DNA of 64,000 nt from Photobacterium sp. TLY01 (GTDB lineage: Bacteria; Pseudomonadota; Gammaproteobacteria; Enterobacterales; Vibrionaceae), in assembly GCF_021432065.1 (NCBI RefSeq), contig NZ_CP090365.1, positions 744,001 to 808,000 on the forward strand, in the 5' to 3' direction. Numbering within the stretch: position 1 is the first letter of the stretch; the number at the start of each line of letters is the position of its first letter. A model generated the notes under the pieces. That model saw nothing but the letters and a program-made list of their open reading frames with translations, ran no database searches and was not told the DNA's origin. Below are positions 51,708 through 59,832 of the stretch, piece after piece. The position numbers and the translations under genes were made by a program.

Positions 51708-52046
51708 ATGAAAAGTGTATTTGTTGAATCAACCATATTTGAAAAGTACCGAAGTGACTATCTCAGCGACGAGGAGTTTCGACTGTTCCAAGCTGAACTT
51801 ATGTCGAACCCGAAGCAAGGGGATGTCATTCAAGGCACAGGTGGTTTGCGGAAAATTCGAGTTGCAAGTAAAGGTAAGGGAAAGGGAAAGCGTGGTGGCT
51901 CACGTGTTATCTATTACTTCCTCGACGAAAAGCGACGTTTCTACTTGCTGACTATTTACGGCAAAAATGAGATGTCAGACTTAACCGTAGATCAAAAGAA
52001 ACAGTTAAAGGCTTTTATGGAGGCGTGGCGCAATGAGCAATCGTGA
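51708..52046 (+). CDS. higB2: HigB2 toxin (RelE/ParE superfamily mRNA interferase)
   Basis: A 112-aa ribosome-dependent RNase-type toxin. SVFVESTIFEKYRSDYLSDEEF, GTGGLRKIRV, GGSRVIYYFLDEKRRFYLLT and MEAWRNEQS are close to V. cholerae HigB2 (VCA0468), found in its superintegron. The start at 51708 (ATG) is 2 codons into the frame. Its last 14 bp overlap higA2, giving toxin-first translational coupling. Codon use matches the mobile cargo rather than the flanking core. Confidence 0.92.
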   Translation: MKSVFVESTIFEKYRSDYLSDEEFRLFQAELMSNPKQGDVIQGTGGLRKIRVASKGKGKGKRGGSRVIYYFLDEKRRFYLLTIYGKNEMSDLTVDQKKQLKAFMEAWRNEQS

Positions 52047-52347
52047 CCTATTTGCAGAATTAAGTTCAGCTCTTGTTGAAGCGAAAGAGCATTCAGAGGG
52101 TAAAGTGACTCTGAAAACTCACCAATTTAATGACATCAGCGAGTTAAATATCTCGCCTGAAGAAATTGTCAGTATTCGTGAGCAGTTTAATATGTCTCGC
52201 GGTGTGTTTGCTCGTTTGCTACATACATCATCACGAACATTAGAGAACTGGGAGCAGGGGCGTAGCACGCCAAATGGGCAAGCTGTTACGCTTCTAAAGT
52301 TGGTACAACGTCACCCAGAAACTCTGTCGCACATAGCAGAGCTATAA
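52033..52347 (+). CDS. higA2: HigA2 antitoxin (HTH)
   Basis: A 104-aa antitoxin. The N-terminus (MSNRDLFAELSSALVEAKEHS) is the toxin-binding, intrinsically disordered part, and the C-terminal HTH (IREQFNMSRGVFARLLHTSS, LENWEQGRSTPNGQAV) is a cro/C1-type Xre fold. Nearly the same as V. cholerae HigA2. It neutralises HigB2 and represses the operon at the tandem sites upstream. The stop is followed within ~10 bp by the IS110 boundary. Confidence 0.93.
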   Translation: MSNRDLFAELSSALVEAKEHSEGKVTLKTHQFNDISELNISPEEIVSIREQFNMSRGVFARLLHTSSRTLENWEQGRSTPNGQAVTLLKLVQRHPETLSHIAEL

Positions 52348-52868
52348 CAAGAGACTATGGCGTCAATAACTAATTCTTGGCGCTGTTTTCATCCCACATG
52401 AGAGCGTCAGATTATGCAAGGTTTGGGACTGTTGCTCTACATTCAGTCAGTTTATTGGCATGGATGCCATGACCCTGATGACCCGACGTGGTTGCGGTCC
52501 CTCGTTGATTAGAAGGCATCGAAAGTGCCCACCGCATTATCAGGTTTTCACACAAAAGGTCTGAACCTTAAATCATCATTGGCGTATGACCGATCTTAGC
52601 TAGTTCTCGGGCCCGGTAATGGGAGGCACCACAGGCTTCCATCCCGATAATGGCTGGTGGGATATTCGTAAATGTCTAGAGAACTTTTGAACGCGTTATT
52701 GTTTTGTGGATCAATACCTTGCCTTGGTGATCCTTGCCTTGGATACTGAAGCTATATTTGGCTAAATCAATGCCATAAATAGAATGTGACTTGGTGGCCT
52801 CCGGTAGTTACAAGATAAGACGTACAAAGTGTGGCAAAACCTGATGAGGGGGAGTCCATGTCATTCGT
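52348..52868 (-). pseudogene. IS110-family remnant 2, degenerate
   Basis: The same two ends as remnant 1 (ACTATGGCGT at 52354, GGGGGAGTCC by 52848) and about 80% visual similarity in the segment containing CCACAGGCTTCCATCCCGAT. Multiple stops and small indels destroy the frame. Same orientation as remnant 1. Follows higA2 with no intervening gene. Confidence 0.75.
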
Positions 52869-52877
52869 TATGTATAT

Positions 52878-53849
52878 ATGGAGATTATGGTGCAAGATTT
52901 TGAATATCCAAGAGTTACTGAATTAGATCTCTTGGTGGCAGAGCTAATGTTCCCTATTTTGGTCGAGGTCGCTCCAACAGGTGATACTTTGGGTTATAAG
53001 CAGTTATCCGACTTGATAAAAGCACGTAATCCTAATGTGGACGCTATCAATACCCTACATCATCGTCATATTGGACGCAGGCTCGGTACTATTTGGTCAT
53101 TTACAAAAGGACAAGGCTGTCCCCATATTGGTTCTATCGTAGTGAGTCAGTCAGACGGTGAATGCGGGCGAGGAATAGCATCTATCGTAACTGACTTAGA
53201 GCTTGAGAGAGATAAAGTTAAGCAGTTTGACTGGTCAACAGTTGAGTTTGGTTTTAATTCTTATATTGCCAAAGCTAAGGTTCATAAAAAGGAACTAGAA
53301 ACTTCTCGAAAAAAACTTAGCTACGATGAAGCTAAAACTCGATTTTTTGAGTATTGGAAGTCGATAAAAGATGAAGTACCTCTAACTTCCACTCAAGCTC
53401 AGAGTATAAGAAATGCAATGATCCAGCATGTCTGTAATGGTTTTTTTCCTGAAGAAGCTTTATCAATTGAACTTCGTCAATTATCTGGTGATAACCTTCC
53501 TGAAAGTTCCTTTGTGTATCTTGGTGAATACATTAATTCTGTCACAAGACAATCAATTTTCGACCAAATAAAAATAGGCTATACAACGAATGTTGAGAAG
53601 AGGGCATTCGCTTTGGGTGGTGGGGTAAACGGCCCACTAGAATTCTCTATTATAAAGTTTTGGGAATTTTCTGGCGTATCAGCATATGCGATTGAACAAG
53701 AACTTCATCTTTACCTCAAAGATATGAGGATGAAAGGTGAATTCTTTCACAATGAAGGAAATTTAGCATTTGAATTAGTCGAAGAATATGTCGCTAAAAA
53801 CCATTCAGCATCATTGAAAAATGGTTTAGTTGATCAATGTAAAATATGA
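52878..53849 (+). CDS. T5orf172/GIY-YIG domain protein
   Basis: A 323-aa protein. The C-terminal domain (~211-305) is a T5orf172-type GIY-YIG module: FVYLGEYIN, IKIGYTTNVEKR, then AIEQELHLYL and MKGEFF. The N-terminal ~105 residues (LTFPILVEV, IGRRLGTIWSF, PHIGSIVVSQSDGE) resemble the small winged-helix-like lead domains in nuclease and restriction proteins, by eye only. The middle (~130-205) is helical. Distinctly AT-rich relative to core genes. Flanked left by IS110 remnant 2 and right by remnant 3. A DNA-processing, possibly anti-phage, role is inference. Start is either ATG 52878 or 52887. Confidence 0.7.
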   Translation: MEIMVQDFEYPRVTELDLLVAELMFPILVEVAPTGDTLGYKQLSDLIKARNPNVDAINTLHHRHIGRRLGTIWSFTKGQGCPHIGSIVVSQSDGECGRGIASIVTDLELERDKVKQFDWSTVEFGFNSYIAKAKVHKKELETSRKKLSYDEAKTRFFEYWKSIKDEVPLTSTQAQSIRNAMIQHVCNGFFPEEALSIELRQLSGDNLPESSFVYLGEYINSVTRQSIFDQIKIGYTTNVEKRAFALGGGVNGPLEFSIIKFWEFSGVSAYAIEQELHLYLKDMRMKGEFFHNEGNLAFELVEEYVAKNHSASLKNGLVDQCKI

Positions 53850-53854
53850 AAACA

Positions 53855-54020
53855 ACAAACAACTATGGCGTTAATCATTAAATTAGGGCCGTTTTTTCTT
53901 CCTATTGAATGCCATCTCGAATCATCGCATTGAGGATGACAGTCATCTTTCTTACGCCAACTATATGGCTGGCATCATGGTCATATACAAAACTGTCCCT
54001 ACCTGAGCTCGGCCGCTTTG
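53855..54020 (-). pseudogene. IS110-family remnant 3, truncated end only
   Basis: ACTATGGCGT at 53862 and about 150 bp of sequence matching the start of remnant 1 (a GGATGA-A-CATCTTTCT segment and CTGAGCTCGGCCGCTTTG). The rest of the element is missing. Same orientation and position after the preceding cargo gene as the other two remnants. Confidence 0.65.
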
Positions 54021-54104
54021 TATTTACCAGGGACTTTTATAACGTCCACTTTCCCGATTTATAGGTGCTACATCGACTAACGCGGCGGCTTATTTTATTC
54101 ACAA

Positions 54105-54331
54105 CCCCAGGGAAAAATTCAGGACGAATTTTTAGGCTGTCGGCGCCGGGAGCGCCTACAACCGGCCCGGCCCACAGCAAAGAACAAAAAGGGGCTTTCT
54201 GGTTACTCTTTGCACCCACAAAGAGTAACTGGCGCGCATCAGCCAATGTTAAGTGAACCACCAAACTCAAGCGCGACATACTTACTCAGCCTTAGAAATC
54301 GTACTAGCGTATGGATTCCCGCTTGTCGCGG
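54105..54331. repeat. third copy of the 263-bp repeat, inverted
   Basis: Read on the minus strand it matches the tandem units: CCTGAATTTTTCCCTG, CGGCGCC hairpin, GGTTGTAGGCGCTCC, GGTTACTCTTTG, GCGCGCC and finally CGGGAATCCATACG. It is diverged, with substitutions in most segments (for example GGCCGGGCCGG retained, GTACTC to TTACTC). The IS3 element is inserted ~9 bp beyond its end. Confidence 0.75.
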
Positions 54332-54412
54332 AAGTGAAGTGTAACCCTCCCCGAAAAACATGTCGCTAGTAATTAGAGCTTTTCCGTTTACACTGAAATA
54401 AACGGAGAACGC

Positions 54413-54682
54413 ATGATGAAAAAATCACGCTACACAGAAACACAGATCGTGAAGATCCTGAAGGAAGTGGAGGCTGGCCGTAAGGTCAACGAAGTCTGTC
54501 GTGAATACGGTATCTCTGACGCTACCTATTACAACTGGAAATCGAAATATGGTGGTATGGAAGCGTCCGATGTGAAGCGGCTGAAAGAGCTTGAAGATGA
54601 AAATCGCCGACTCAAGCAGATGTTCGCTGACCTCAGCCTTGAGCATCGTATTGTGAAAGATATTCTGGAAAAAAAGCTGTAA
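54413..54682 (+). CDS. IS3-family transposase OrfA
   Basis: An 89-aa OrfA with an HTH (EVCREYGISDATYYNWKSKYG) and a leucine-zipper-like coiled coil (LKELEDENRRLKQMFAD), as in IS3 transposases. GGAG lies 6 nt upstream. Its C-terminus contains AAAAAAAG-type slippery sequence near 54670, suitable for -1 frameshifting into orfB to give the OrfAB transposase. Confidence 0.92.
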   Translation: MMKKSRYTETQIVKILKEVEAGRKVNEVCREYGISDATYYNWKSKYGGMEASDVKRLKELEDENRRLKQMFADLSLEHRIVKDILEKKL

Positions 54683-54705
54683 AGCCAGCGGTTAAACGCG
54701 AACTC

Positions 54706-55527
54706 GTGGAGTATGTTCGTCAGCAATTTCGGGTCAGTCTCAGAATGGCCTGCCGCGCAGTTGGCATCAGTGATTCTGTCTATCGATATCAACCAGACCC
54801 TCATCGAGATGATGAGGTCATCGCCAAGTTGCAAGAAGCCGTAGAGCGATATCCTGCTTATGGTTTTGGCAAGTTATTTAAAGTTCTCAGACGCTGGGGA
54901 TATCCATGGAACCACAAGCGCGTTTACCGTGTTTACTGCTCACTCAAGCTCAATATGAGGCGCAAAGGAAAAAAGCGGTTACCGAAACGGGAGCCAGTCC
55001 CGCTGGCACGTCCTGACGGGGTGAACTGCTGTTGGTCGATTGATTTTATGAGTGACGCTCTGGCTTGCGGCAGACGTTTTCGTACGTTTAATGTTGTCGA
55101 TGATTTTAACCGCGAAGTGTTAGCCATCGAAGTGGACTTAAATTTACCAGCCCCAAGAGTCATCCGGGTTTTGGAGCGTATCACAGCGTGGCGCGGGATG
55201 CCCGGCAAACTCAGGATGGATAATGGTCCAGAATTTATCTCCACAGCGTTAGCCGAATGGGCCGAAGAAAATCGAGTTGAACTTGAATTTATTCGACCAG
55301 GAAAACCCACTGAGAACTCATATATTGAGCGCTTTAATCGAACCTATCGCACAGAACTTCTCGATATGTACGTTTTTAAAACGCTGAGTGAAGTTCGAGA
55401 GTTAACCGAACAATGGATGAAGGAATATAACGATGAACGCCCTCATGATGCCCTGGATGATCTGACCCCGTGGGAATACTTAGCAAGGTACGAAAGCAGG
55501 AAAAACTCTAATTTAGGCTGCCATTAA
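54706..55527 (+). CDS. IS3-family transposase OrfB (integrase catalytic domain)
   Basis: A 273-aa DDE integrase: Asp in CWSIDFMSD, Asp in LRMDNGPEFIS and Glu in NSYIERFNRTYR are all present in order. It is out of frame by -1 relative to OrfA and is expected mainly as the fusion product. An in-frame ATG at 54706 sits in a region encoding YVRQQFRVSLRMACRAVG, typical of OrfB. Confidence 0.93.
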   Translation: MEYVRQQFRVSLRMACRAVGISDSVYRYQPDPHRDDEVIAKLQEAVERYPAYGFGKLFKVLRRWGYPWNHKRVYRVYCSLKLNMRRKGKKRLPKREPVPLARPDGVNCCWSIDFMSDALACGRRFRTFNVVDDFNREVLAIEVDLNLPAPRVIRVLERITAWRGMPGKLRMDNGPEFISTALAEWAEENRVELEFIRPGKPTENSYIERFNRTYRTELLDMYVFKTLSEVRELTEQWMKEYNDERPHDALDDLTPWEYLARYESRKNSNLGCH

Positions 55528-55686
55528 AGTAGGGAGGGTTACAGAAGGATAAATTTTCCCAGTTCCCCAAAGCCAAAACCTTTCCCCCAACCGTCTATGC
55601 TTATAACTTAAGGACAAGAAAACAGACAGCTTTTTTCAGAGTGTGTAGACTGGCATGCATGGGACGTCTGACTGTCAGGAGGAGAG

Positions 55687-56535
55687 ATGAAGGTCTTAGT
55701 TGCGGGGGGAAATTCGGTGCTCGGGCGTCATGTGGTCCGGCACCTGATCGATCACGGTTATCAGGTATTTGCGCTCAGTCAGCACCCTGAGCAGGATAAC
55801 CCGCTGGCCATCCCGCTTGCGCTGCAGGATGAATACATGGCCGGAAAGTTTGATGCCGTGATTTGCTGTGCCAGACCTGTCATGGCACCTTATGCGCAGG
55901 AAAAGCAGCCACCGGATTTCTCTGAACTGATGGAGAGCCTTGAACGTTTTGCAAAACCGGATGCGACAAAGCTGTATACATCGGGTATCGAAGTGTTTGG
56001 GTGCGCCGATGAATGTTCACCTGTTGAACTCAAGTTTGAGCCCCTGTCGGCGGCTGAAAAAGATGTGCCTGTGCTGCAAGAAGCCATCAAACTGGGCTGG
56101 ACGCCGGTGTTTGTGCCGACGCTGGTATACGGTGGACAGGAGTGTCCGATCCATACCTCACTGAACCGTCGTGAAAGCCTTCGCATTCCTGTTTTGATCC
56201 CGTCTTCCGGTCTGTATTATGCCGCCCATCTGGATGATCTGGCCGCTTTCCACGTGACCTTAATAGAGCAGGATACACTGGCGCCGTTTTATTTTCTGGC
56301 TGAGGAAAAACGCTACAGCCCTGAAGTTCTGGCGGACATGCTGGTGAAATACGGTTGGGCAGAGGGCGTAAAATGCCTGTCGTTACCGAGTTTTCTCAAA
56401 CAATACGGCGAAGAGGTGCTGGAGGTAGAAACCATGACTGTGAATGTGCCGATCAGCCCGGATTTCGAGCCGGTCAACCGCCTGTCAACCTACCTGTCAC
56501 AGACGCGGATCACGCCTGCTCATGACCACCCGTAA
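55687..56535 (+). CDS. NAD(P)-dependent epimerase/dehydratase family protein
   Basis: A 282-aa short-chain-type Rossmann enzyme. The nucleotide-binding GGNSVLGRHVVRHL at the start replaces the usual GxxGxxG with GGNSVLG. A segment TSGIEVFGC at ~100 partially resembles the catalytic Tyr/Lys region, but a clear YxxxK is not seen, so it may be a non-catalytic or sugar-modifying member. GAGGAG is just upstream. Outside the island; core GC. Confidence 0.8.
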   Translation: MKVLVAGGNSVLGRHVVRHLIDHGYQVFALSQHPEQDNPLAIPLALQDEYMAGKFDAVICCARPVMAPYAQEKQPPDFSELMESLERFAKPDATKLYTSGIEVFGCADECSPVELKFEPLSAAEKDVPVLQEAIKLGWTPVFVPTLVYGGQECPIHTSLNRRESLRIPVLIPSSGLYYAAHLDDLAAFHVTLIEQDTLAPFYFLAEEKRYSPEVLADMLVKYGWAEGVKCLSLPSFLKQYGEEVLEVETMTVNVPISPDFEPVNRLSTYLSQTRITPAHDHP

Positions 56536-56720
56536 TGTTTGTTTGACCGGCACACTGAGCGATGCCAATGAGAGGTGAACACATAGACTTTTAGTGGTCT
56601 GAGATCAGTGCAACCTGAGGTACGTGCTATTGTTCCATTTGTTACTTATTGAATTGACTTGATTTATTTTTCTGCTGTCGTAGTGTGTGGGCTTTATCTG
56701 TCGCGGTTAAGAGAGGCCCC

Positions 56721-57758
56721 ATGCGTTATCCTTCCCCACTGGTTCCCGGTTGTACGATCGCTGTCACAGCATTATCGGCAGGTGTCCCTGATACGTTTCA
56801 TGCACGCCTCGATTTAGTGATTCAGGGCTTGCGTGACAGAGGGTTTAAAGTGCTGGAAGGGCATTGCTTGCGGGAAAGTGCCGACCATGTCAGCGCGCCT
56901 GCGGCTGTACGTGCCAAAGAGCTGATGGCGTTTTTGCTCGATGATCGCGTTGATGCCATTTTGCCGCCCTGGGGAGGTGAACTGGCGATGGAACTGCTGC
57001 CATTGCTCGATCTGGACATCCTGCGCCACGCCAAACCGAAATGGCTGGTTGGCTTTTCCGATATCAGTACTATCTCGTCTGTCTTAACGGCTCGCTGCGG
57101 TTGGGCCAGCCTGCATTGTGCTAATCTGATGCAGCTGCACCCTGATGTAACGGATCCGCTCAATCGTGCGATTTTTTCTTTGCTCAGCCTGCCTGCCAGT
57201 GAATCTCTGACGCTCCAGCAATCGTCTTGCTATGAGGTAGCATCGGCTAATTATGCCAAAGAACCTGAAGCATCTTTCACTTTCACTCAGCCTACACAAT
57301 GGACGGTACTACCGGTCAATGATGCGGCAAAGTCGGTCGCTTTCTCTGGCCGCCTGATCGGTGGCTGCCTGGATACGATTGGTTTGCTATCGGGTACCGA
57401 ATACCTGAATCTGCCGCAGATGAAAGCGCAGTATGCTCAGGATGGCCTGATTCTGTTTCTGGAAAACGCCGAGCTCTCGCCAACTGCGATGGCCCGCATG
57501 TTGATGACCATGAAGTTCAATGGGGTGTTTGATGCTGTAAACGGAGTGATATTCGGCCGGGATGGTTCGCCGCTGAGTCACGGCAAATCACTGTCACATG
57601 CACAGGTCATTGAGCAAGTACTGGGCGATCTTTCAGTACCTGTCATCCTGAACGCTGACATCGGACATCTGGCACCGAATATGCCAATCATGAATGGCGC
57701 TGTTGCAGACGTGCAAATGACGAATGGCAAGGCTTGGGTGCAGCAGACATTGAGATAA
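56721..57758 (+). CDS. LD-carboxypeptidase (S66, MccF-like)
   Basis: A 345-aa peptidase of family S66. The N-terminal half contains DAILPPWGGELAMELL; GFSDIS and FLENAELSPTAMARML fit the MccF/LdcA-type catalytic region. LdcA acts in murein tetrapeptide recycling and MccF gives microcin C7 resistance; sequence cannot distinguish. The start at 56721 has AGAGG upstream; the frame opens at 56685. Confidence 0.87.
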   Translation: MRYPSPLVPGCTIAVTALSAGVPDTFHARLDLVIQGLRDRGFKVLEGHCLRESADHVSAPAAVRAKELMAFLLDDRVDAILPPWGGELAMELLPLLDLDILRHAKPKWLVGFSDISTISSVLTARCGWASLHCANLMQLHPDVTDPLNRAIFSLLSLPASESLTLQQSSCYEVASANYAKEPEASFTFTQPTQWTVLPVNDAAKSVAFSGRLIGGCLDTIGLLSGTEYLNLPQMKAQYAQDGLILFLENAELSPTAMARMLMTMKFNGVFDAVNGVIFGRDGSPLSHGKSLSHAQVIEQVLGDLSVPVILNADIGHLAPNMPIMNGAVADVQMTNGKAWVQQTLR

Positions 57759-57853
57759 GACACAAGAGCGGCAAGTGCCTGATACTTCGCGGCTAGCCAT
57801 AGCGTCTATACTCTCAGGAACGAAATGACAGCTAACAGGTAAGCCTTGATGCT

Positions 57854-58372
57854 ATGAGAGAAGACAACATGGCCGTGCTGTATCACCATGTCCGCACGGC
57901 TTTATCCGACGAACAGTGCCGTGCCCGGTATCTTGAAGAAAAAGCGGCCCGTCTGCTTGGATTGCATTCTGCTGTCATCGCAGGGTTTACCGTTCTGGTG
58001 TTGATTGCTTCGTCTTTGTTTGTCCCGCCTCAGCATGCTATCGCCTGGCTGGCATTGATTGCTGTGACTTTGACCTATCTGGGTTTGATGTCTGCCTGGA
58101 GTTTTCTGTTTCGCCTGCTCAGGCCAGCCGATGTCTATGGTGTGCATTTACCCAACAACTGGCTGGAAGATATGAAGCAAAAAGGCGCAAATGACAACCT
58201 TCACCTGGCCGTGGTGCGCTGTTACGAAACCTGGCAACTGTTACAACAGAGTAATCAGCATAAAAACGCGCTGCTGACGAAGGCCTATCATGAAATTGTG
58301 TTCTCAGCCTGGTTAATTGCGATCTCTTTACTGCTTTTACTGGCGGCCAATTATCTGGTTGCTGATGTTTAA
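57854..58372 (+). CDS. membrane protein, hypothetical
   Basis: A 172-aa protein: soluble N-terminus (EEKAARLLG), two helices (~40-60 and ~66-90), a cytoplasmic stretch (~95-140) and a third helix at the C-terminus (~148-170). The KAxxLLxLHSAVIAG pattern recalls SLATT/Pycsar-type membrane effectors with an N-terminal coiled lead, but this is weak. The start may be 57854 or 57869. No partner nucleotide-cyclase gene is adjacent. Confidence 0.55.
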   Translation: MREDNMAVLYHHVRTALSDEQCRARYLEEKAARLLGLHSAVIAGFTVLVLIASSLFVPPQHAIAWLALIAVTLTYLGLMSAWSFLFRLLRPADVYGVHLPNNWLEDMKQKGANDNLHLAVVRCYETWQLLQQSNQHKNALLTKAYHEIVFSAWLIAISLLLLLAANYLVADV

Positions 58373-58500
58373 GCCATGGTTTTTGCCTGCAACCGGGTTG
58401 TTTTGCTGAAATTTTCGCTTAACGCAGAAAAAGTTAGTGGTAAAGTATCTGCCTGACTGAAGGCAATGATTGCCGAGTATTGTGAGCATCAGGAGGGATG

Positions 58501-59022
58501 ATGCAGTTTGTTCATTGTACCTATGAAAAACATGGCGAAGCCATTCTGGCGATTTTCAACGATGCCATTCTGAATACCACCGCACTTTACGAATACCAGC
58601 CCCGTACGATGGACATCATGCAAACCTGGTTTGCCACCAAAACGGCCAATCAGTTTCCTGTGATTGGGATTGAAAATGATGCCGGCGAGCTGATGGGGTT
58701 TGCCAGTTACGGCACGTTTCGCGCCTGGGCTGCGTTTAAATATTCTGTCGAACACTCTGTGTACATTCATCCGCAGCATCAGGGGAAAGGCCTGGGGCGC
58801 AAGCTGATGGAGGCGCTGATTGAGGCGGCCCGTGAGCAGAATTACCATGTGCTGGTGGGGGGCATCGATTCAACAAACACCGGCAGTATTGCCTTGCATA
58901 AAAAGCTGGGATTTGAATATTCCGGCACGATCAAGCAGGCGGCCTATAAATTTGAACGCTGGTTGGATCTGGATTTCTACCAGCTGATACTGGATACGCC
59001 AGCACAGCCTGTGTCTGGCTAA
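58501..59022 (+). CDS. GNAT family acetyltransferase (phosphinothricin acetyltransferase-like)
   Basis: A 173-aa GNAT protein of the Pat/YncA branch: NDAILNTTALYEYQPR, YIHPQHQGKGLGRKLMEALI (acetyl-CoA loop) and GSIALHKKLGFEYSGT. It acetylates an amino-group compound such as phosphinothricin or methionine derivatives. The start at 58501 has GGAGGG; an overlapping ATG sits at 58498. Confidence 0.9.
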   Translation: MQFVHCTYEKHGEAILAIFNDAILNTTALYEYQPRTMDIMQTWFATKTANQFPVIGIENDAGELMGFASYGTFRAWAAFKYSVEHSVYIHPQHQGKGLGRKLMEALIEAAREQNYHVLVGGIDSTNTGSIALHKKLGFEYSGTIKQAAYKFERWLDLDFYQLILDTPAQPVSG

Positions 59023-59043
59023 TCGAAGACAAAAGGACATTGG

Positions 59044-59781
59044 ATGTTATTTAATAGCCCGCTCAGCCTCGAAAAAGCACATCGCCTGATCGAGATACTG
59101 AATCTTCATACGGACAGTCATGTGATTGATATTGGCTGTGGGGAGGGGGAGTTTTTACTTCGTCTTGCCAGCGCGACAGGCGCACATTGTCTGGGACTGG
59201 ATATTTCTGAGGACTGCATTGCTGCAGCCAATGCGAAAGCAGAGGCGATGGGATTGGCTGACAGGGTGACATTTGAAGTCGCTGACGCCAACGTGTACCC
59301 GATAGCGACTCAATATGATGTGGCGATCTGTATGGGATCGACCCATGCGTTTGGTGAAGGCGATGCGGGGTATCCGGCAGCATTGACTCAAATGCAGCAA
59401 TGGCTGAAACCTCAGGGGCAGCTGCTGATCGGTGAAGGCTATTGGAAGCAGCCACCGGCTCAGGCATATCTGGACTTTATCGGCGAGCCGATTGGTATCT
59501 ATTACGATCACCAGGGCAACATGTCGGTCGCCGAGTCTCACGGCCTGGCCACTGTGTATGCGGCCACCAGTAATCAGGATGAGTGGGATCATTTTGAAGG
59601 TTGCTTTCGCCTGAAAGCAGAGCGGGCAGTATTAGCGAATCCTGAGGATGACAAAGCGCGTCAAAAGCGGGATGCGGTTCGTGAGTGGAACAGTTTCTAT
59701 CACCAGTATGGCCGCGACACTATGGGGTTTGGTTTCTATTTGTTCATCAAGGACAAGGGTTCATCCGGATCGGCAGCTTAA
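59044..59781 (+). CDS. class I SAM-dependent methyltransferase
   Basis: A 245-aa methyltransferase: HVIDIGCGEGEFLLRLASAT (motif I ~35-54), CLGLDISEDCIAAA, and VAICMGSTHAFGEGD. The GSTHAFG segment is shared by cyclopropane/UbiE-like relatives of unknown substrate. 21 bp after the GNAT gene, so they probably form a unit. Confidence 0.87.
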   Translation: MLFNSPLSLEKAHRLIEILNLHTDSHVIDIGCGEGEFLLRLASATGAHCLGLDISEDCIAAANAKAEAMGLADRVTFEVADANVYPIATQYDVAICMGSTHAFGEGDAGYPAALTQMQQWLKPQGQLLIGEGYWKQPPAQAYLDFIGEPIGIYYDHQGNMSVAESHGLATVYAATSNQDEWDHFEGCFRLKAERAVLANPEDDKARQKRDAVREWNSFYHQYGRDTMGFGFYLFIKDKGSSGSAA

Positions 59782-59832
59782 CTTGCCATGATGGTCAAGT
59801 GCTGATTCAGGTCAGAAACAAAGGAGAGAGGG

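Larger units (their letters stand above)
54340..55543 (+). mobile_element. IS3-family insertion sequence, complete (1204 bp)
   Basis: Perfect 12-bp terminal inverted repeats TGTAACCCTCCC at 54340 and its complement ending 55543. A 4-bp direct repeat GAAG flanks both ends (54336-54339, 55544-55547). Two frames, orfA and orfB, with a likely -1 frameshift at a run of seven A followed by G. Length, 4-bp target duplication and orfA/orfB pattern fit the IS407 group. Both frames are open, so it is probably intact. Confidence 0.93.
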
